Assembly: GCA_963618495.1 (NCBI GenBank)
Contig: CAVESF010000002.1
Span: 1 to 64,000 of the forward strand
Direction: 5' to 3'
Source: Apopatosoma sp963618495
Lineage (GTDB): Bacteria > Bacillota > Clostridia > Oscillospirales > CAG-272
Length of the DNA stretch: 64,000 nt
Shown here in pieces: positions 60,270 to 64,000 of the stretch. Each line of letters starts with the position of its first letter. The first letter of the stretch is position 1. Position numbers and translations under genes: made by a program. Under the pieces are notes generated by a model. That model made no database searches and had not been told where the DNA came from. It saw only the letters and a list, made by a program, of their open reading frames with translations.

Positions 60270-60950
60270 ATGGGAAAACTGATAGTAATAGACGGGCTGG
60301 ACGGCTCGGGGAAGACCACTAAAAGCAAGCTTCTCTATGAGGAACTGAAAAATCAGGGCAAGAATGTCCGTCTCATTTCGTTCCCGAATTACGAAAGCGA
60401 GGAAGCGACGCTTGTGAAAATGTATCTGCGCGGCGATTTCGGCGATACGCCCGATGCCGTGAACGGATATGCCGCGGCGACATTTTTCTCCGTGGAGCGG
60501 TATGCCTCCTTCAAAAAGAACTGGGAGGCTTTCTATCGCGAGGAGGATTCCATAGTCATAGCGTGCAGATATACCACGGCAAACGCAGTGCATCAGCTTG
60601 CGAAAATGGACAGAGACTTCTGGGATGAATATCTGAACTGGCTCTATGATTTCGAATATAACAAAATGGGCATACCGAGACCCGACCTCGTGCTTTTCCT
60701 CGAGATGAAGCCCGAGATTTCGGAAAAGCTTGTCGTTCAGCGCAATGCGCAGACGGGTCAGGCACTCGATATTCACGAAAAAGATAAGGAATATATGCAG
60801 AGATGCTACAAGGCGGGGCTTTATTCTTCCGATAAGCTCGGCTGGGAGCGCATCTGCTGTTATGAAGGAAACGAGCCGAAATCCGTAGAGGAGCTCATGG
60901 AGGTCATAACGGAAAAGGTCACGATGTTTCTTGATGTGATGAAAAACTAA
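60270..60950 (+). CDS. tmk: dTMP kinase family protein
   Basis: A 226-residue P-loop kinase with GLDGSGKTTKSK (about 9-20), the DRY-like region CRYTTANAVHQL, and a LID part near residues 145-180. It would phosphorylate dTMP to dTDP. The sequence is somewhat unlike standard Tmk (Lys after the P-loop, ELKNQGKNVRL, LFLEMKPEISEKLV), so another deoxynucleoside kinase activity is possible. It lies 21 nt after the translocase gene, in a string of mixed core genes. Confidence 0.82.
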   Translation: MGKLIVIDGLDGSGKTTKSKLLYEELKNQGKNVRLISFPNYESEEATLVKMYLRGDFGDTPDAVNGYAAATFFSVERYASFKKNWEAFYREEDSIVIACRYTTANAVHQLAKMDRDFWDEYLNWLYDFEYNKMGIPRPDLVLFLEMKPEISEKLVVQRNAQTGQALDIHEKDKEYMQRCYKAGLYSSDKLGWERICCYEGNEPKSVEELMEVITEKVTMFLDVMKN

Positions 60951-60962
60951 GGGGGTATTTTT

Positions 60963-61505
60963 ATGAAGAGAGCAGCGTTGCTTTTCGCTTCCGGAACGGA
61001 AGAAATTGAGGCACTCACACCTGTTGATATTCTGCGCCGCGCGGGCACCCATGTGGATATCATAGGCGTCGGAGCAGACGAGCCGACAGGCTCACACGGG
61101 ATAAGGATAAAGGCTGATATGACGCTCGCGTCGGCAGACCTTCTTTCCTATGATATGATAATCATTCCAGGGGGAATGCCGGGAACGACGAATATAGAGG
61201 AGACAGGCATCGCCGAGGTGCTCGGAAAGGCGGATGCCGAGGGCAAAATCATAGCGGCGATATGCGCCGCGCCGATGGTTCTCGGCAGAGCGGGCTTGCT
61301 TTCCGGCAGGGAAGCGATATGCTATCCCGGCTTTGAAAAATATCTTTCGGGCGCCGTCATTTCCGAAAAGAAGGTAGTCGTGAGCGGCAATATCATCACG
61401 GCAAAGGGAATGGGCGTCGCGCTCGAATTTGCACTCGAACTCACAAAAGCTCTCTACGGAAAGGAGAAAGCGGATGAGATAGCTTCATCCGTTATGGCGA
61501 AATAA
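60963..61505 (+). CDS. DJ-1/PfpI family protein (YajL-like)
   Basis: A 180-residue DJ-1 superfamily protein. The nucleophile elbow AAICAAPMVL has the reactive Cys (about residue 100), with Glu near the start (GTEEIEALTP) and GGMPGTTN as expected. Members act as glyoxalase/deglycase-like or chaperone proteins; which is unsettled. Starts 12 nt after the kinase gene. Confidence 0.9.
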   Translation: MKRAALLFASGTEEIEALTPVDILRRAGTHVDIIGVGADEPTGSHGIRIKADMTLASADLLSYDMIIIPGGMPGTTNIEETGIAEVLGKADAEGKIIAAICAAPMVLGRAGLLSGREAICYPGFEKYLSGAVISEKKVVVSGNIITAKGMGVALEFALELTKALYGKEKADEIASSVMAK

Positions 61506-61507
61506 TT

Positions 61508-62095
61508 ATGTACGAACTCAGACAGCACAAAACAGAAATAAGAAAGGCATATATGGAAAAGCGTGCGAATATGCCCGCAGAGGAACGCGCCGCAAAGAAT
61601 GCGGCTGTATGCAAGAGTGTGCTTGCCAGCGCGACATACCGCTTTGCCGACACGCTCCTGTTCTATTATCCGCGCGAGGATGAGGTGGATATTCTGCCTA
61701 TCGCTCGCGCCGCGCTCAAGGAGGGAAAGAGCGTTGCTTTTCCGAAGTGCCACCCTGCGGACAAGAGCATGGATTTTCATTTTGTCTCCTCGGTGGATGA
61801 TTTCGAAAAGGGCGAATACGATATCATGGAGCCTGTAAATTCGCTCGGCATATATAATAAGGAAAATTCTCTGCGGGATAACTGTATCTGCATCGTTCCC
61901 GCCGTGGTATACGATAAAAAGGGCTACCGCATAGGCTACGGCGGCGGCTACTACGACAGATATCTCTCGGGCTTCCGCGGCACCGTTGTCGGCATAACAT
62001 ACAGGGATTTCATACTGCCGAATGTTCCGCACGGTCGCTTTGATGTGGCGGTCGATGTGCTGATAAGCGAAGGCGGAATATATGCAAAGAGCTAA
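61508..62095 (+). CDS. 5-formyltetrahydrofolate cyclo-ligase
   Basis: A 195-residue enzyme that turns 5-formyl-THF into 5,10-methenyl-THF using ATP. Motifs: the N-terminal KTEIRKAYMEKRANM, LFYYPREDEVDI and the ATP/substrate signature GYRIGYGGGYYDRYL. Length is standard. Its ATG is 2 nt after the DJ-1 stop, and its last 14 nt overlap the CPBP gene. Confidence 0.94.
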   Translation: MYELRQHKTEIRKAYMEKRANMPAEERAAKNAAVCKSVLASATYRFADTLLFYYPREDEVDILPIARAALKEGKSVAFPKCHPADKSMDFHFVSSVDDFEKGEYDIMEPVNSLGIYNKENSLRDNCICIVPAVVYDKKGYRIGYGGGYYDRYLSGFRGTVVGITYRDFILPNVPHGRFDVAVDVLISEGGIYAKS

Positions 62096-63011
62096 GCACA
62101 AGATAACGCATCCCTTTGTCTTTGCGCCGCTTCTTGTGCTGATACTCGTCTTTTTCATCACGGTATCGCGCTTTATCCCGATGAATAAACTCGGGATAAT
62201 CGGAACCTGCCTGCTTATGTGCGCTTTTCAGGCGGTGATGTTCGGCATACCGATAGGAATCTACGCATATATAAGGCGCGGCTCATTGCGCACCGTTTTC
62301 GAGGGGAGGCTCTCGTTTTCGGGCGCACCCGTGATAATTTTCGGTGCGCTCATGCTTATTTTGCAGAGCTGTGTGCTGAAATTCGGTATCTTTCGTTTCG
62401 GCTATAAGATAGACGCCTTTCAGCTCTACGGAAGCAGTTTCGATGTTTCCGCAGGGAGTGCCGCAGAGCTTGCCGCGATAACGGCGGCATATGCGATAAT
62501 TCCCGCCATAGTCGAGGAAATAATGTTCCGCGGCGTGATATCGCGGGAATACCGCATAGGAGGTCCTGCCTTTGCCGCGATTTTCTCTTCGCTTTTCTTT
62601 GCGATAATACATTTTGATGCGGCGCTTTTCCCCGTATATTTCTTCGCAGGGCTGACGCTTTCGGCTGTCCGCTTTGTGACGGATTCGCTCGCCGCATCCA
62701 TGGCTGTCCATGCCGCATACAATATATTTGCGGCTTTTCTCGAGAGATATGTATGGCTCATGTCCTCCAGTCCGGACAGTCAGCTCCTTTTCTGGTTTAT
62801 GCTTATAGCGCTTTTTCTGCTCTGTGCTTTTCTCTTCTTCCGTTTTTCGGCGCTCGGACTTGAAAAGGCGGCTTATTCGGACAGGGCGTATCCTTTCGGC
62901 AAGGCGGGCGTGAAGAAGCTGCCGCTTTCCGCAGACGCGCTGACCTCGCCGACGGCGCTCATATGCTTTGCCGTCTTTGTCGTTTCCGTAATAATAACGG
63001 CGATAGTATAA
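62082..63011 (+). CDS. CPBP-family intramembrane metalloprotease
   Basis: A 309-residue membrane protein with about eight helices. The CPBP (CAAX protease/bacteriocin-processing) motifs are EEIMFRG (Glu-Glu and Arg), FFAIIHFD with the catalytic His, and a last motif near MAVHAAYNIFA. Members cleave membrane proteins or act in bacteriocin immunity. It overlaps the cyclo-ligase gene by 14 nt and has an AGGCGG site inside it. Confidence 0.9.
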   Translation: MQRAKHKITHPFVFAPLLVLILVFFITVSRFIPMNKLGIIGTCLLMCAFQAVMFGIPIGIYAYIRRGSLRTVFEGRLSFSGAPVIIFGALMLILQSCVLKFGIFRFGYKIDAFQLYGSSFDVSAGSAAELAAITAAYAIIPAIVEEIMFRGVISREYRIGGPAFAAIFSSLFFAIIHFDAALFPVYFFAGLTLSAVRFVTDSLAASMAVHAAYNIFAAFLERYVWLMSSSPDSQLLFWFMLIALFLLCAFLFFRFSALGLEKAAYSDRAYPFGKAGVKKLPLSADALTSPTALICFAVFVVSVIITAIV

Positions 63012-63072
63012 ATTTTTACCCTATTGCAGAAAATATGCCTGCAAACATTATTTTACGAATGGGGGTATATTT

Positions 63073-64000
63073 ATGAAGAAAAAAAGAATACCGCGCGGAG
63101 TGAAATTCTGGCTTGCCGTCATATTTCTCTCTGTGATGGCATCGGCTTTTATCGTTTCCGCCGCAAACGACGCTTTTGCTCTCGTAAAAACGGGCGGAAG
63201 CTATGAAATAACCGTGGATGAGGACGACAGCCTCATAGATGTGGCAAAAAAGCTGAAAAAATCGGGCATGATACGCTACCCGCTCACCTTTGCGGCATAT
63301 AATCACTTCCGTTTCGGCGATAAGCTGACGGCGGGCGACTATACCGTAAACGGCTGCATGAGCTATGACGAAATGCGGCGTTCGATATCGCCGAAGAAAA
63401 ATTCCCGCGAGCAGTTCCGCCTGACGATACCCGAGGGATATACGACAGACGCGATAATCGACCTTTTTGTGAAAAACGGCATCGGCACGAAAGAGAAATT
63501 TGCCGAGGTCATAAACAGCTACGATTTCGATTATGATTTTGTGCGTGCTATCCCCGAGAGGGAGGGCAGGACATATCGGCTCGACGGATATCTCTTTCCC
63601 GATACCTATTTTTTCTATAATGACTCGAGCGAGGTTGAGGCGATAGGCAAGCTCCTGCGAAATTTTGACGGCAAATTCGGCGCGAAAATGCGCGATGACG
63701 CGCTTTCCTCGGGCATATCGTGCGATGACGCGGTGATTTTAGCTTCCATAATAGAAAAGGAAGCTTTTTTCAAGGAGGATATGCCGAAGATTTCTTCTGT
63801 TTTTCACAACAGGCTTGCGGGAAACAGAAAATATCTCGAGAGCGATGCCACAGTGCGCTATTTTCTTGCCGTTTCGGGGGAAAACGCCGCGGCTTTTACC
63901 TCCGAGCAGATGCGACTCGAAAATCCATACAACACATACAGGAGCAAGGGACTTCCGCCCGGGGCTATCTGCAATGCGGGCGCGGATGCGCTCTATGCCG
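63073..64000 (+). CDS. mltG: Endolytic transglycosylase MltG, partial (runs off the right edge)
   Basis: The frame is open from ATG 63073 to the end: 309 residues are seen and the C-terminus is missing. A basic start and one membrane helix (about 12-31) precede a LysM-like segment (about 44-93). The YceG/MltG catalytic domain then has LTIPEGYT, ASIIEKEA (catalytic Glu about 228), SDATVRYF and NPYNTYRSKGLPPGAIC. It cleaves nascent glycan strands in the membrane and sets strand length. It lies 61 nt after the CPBP gene, in the ftsK gene string. Confidence 0.93.
   Translation, partial: MKKKRIPRGVKFWLAVIFLSVMASAFIVSAANDAFALVKTGGSYEITVDEDDSLIDVAKKLKKSGMIRYPLTFAAYNHFRFGDKLTAGDYTVNGCMSYDEMRRSISPKKNSREQFRLTIPEGYTTDAIIDLFVKNGIGTKEKFAEVINSYDFDYDFVRAIPEREGRTYRLDGYLFPDTYFFYNDSSEVEAIGKLLRNFDGKFGAKMRDDALSSGISCDDAVILASIIEKEAFFKEDMPKISSVFHNRLAGNRKYLESDATVRYFLAVSGENAAAFTSEQMRLENPYNTYRSKGLPPGAICNAGADALYA

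Overview
The window looks like chromosome from an anaerobic, low-to-mid GC member of the Bacillota (class Clostridia, probably an uncultured gut lineage). The signs are Bacillota-type gene pairs (ylxM-ffh, hprK, a YybS-like gene before gdpP, yfmF-yfmH, long-form hpf, DUF421-DUF4363), strong Shine-Dalgarno sites, sigma-A promoters with a very regular 17-nt spacer (many with an extended -10 of the form TGGTANNAT), and heavy use of ATA for Ile. I cannot name a genus.

Layout. 1-2.5 kb: leftward ylxM-ffh-rpsP-khpA (signal recognition particle and ribosome genes). 2.6-10.9 kb: a YgjV-like membrane protein, then a rightward miaB-mutS-mutL-tgt operon (tRNA modification and mismatch repair) and a tRNA-Gly(GCC). 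10.9-17.1 kb, leftward: an APC permease, then yqeG, an SMC-like ATPase, an aroE-aroK fusion and aroQ (shikimate pathway). 17.3-23.7 kb: hpf behind a structured leader, an NfeD/SPFH pair, the yfmF-yfmH M16 pair, and lgt with an acidic tail. 23.7-34 kb: a YfhO-like giant membrane protein, a VanY-type carboxypeptidase, DUF5131, a CDP-alcohol phosphatidyltransferase behind an ABC-2 permease remnant, a predicted carbohydrate-active enzyme, and a lipoprotein chaperone built like trigger factor. 34-38.3 kb: hprK, DUF2232 (YybS-like), gdpP (c-di-AMP turnover).

38.5-43.1 kb is a five-gene operon: ECF sigma, anti-sigma-like protein, lipoprotein, DHHW/AlgX-like protein and MBOAT O-acyltransferase. It reads as envelope-stress-controlled O-acylation of a surface polymer. 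A serine hydrolase, a cyclophilin lipoprotein and DUF421-DUF4363 follow. 46.3-48.5 kb encodes a membrane-anchored surface protein with a cohesin-like domain and many Cys/His repeats, behind a 145-nt leader.

48.6-54 kb is the accessory part. It holds a broken second ECF sigma gene, an HTH-ADP-ribosylglycohydrolase fusion divergent from an XRE regulator across repeated operator-like sites, and a leftward EcoRI-type adenine methyltransferase plus DUF262-HNH nuclease module with a broken HTH gene at its front. This last module avoids ATA codons in the stretches I read and abuts the stop codon of a BspA-like leucine-rich-repeat protein gene, so it is probably acquired. 56.5-64 kb returns to core genes: a split TauE/SafE pair, then ftsK/spoIIIE, a dTMP kinase gene, a DJ-1 family gene, 5-formyl-THF cyclo-ligase, a CPBP protease gene and mltG, which runs off the right edge.

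The strongest candidates for something new are the methyltransferase/DUF262-HNH module (with an EF-hand-like loop inside the methyltransferase), the HTH-ADP-ribosylglycohydrolase switch, the ECF-controlled acylation operon and the cohesin/Cys-repeat surface protein.
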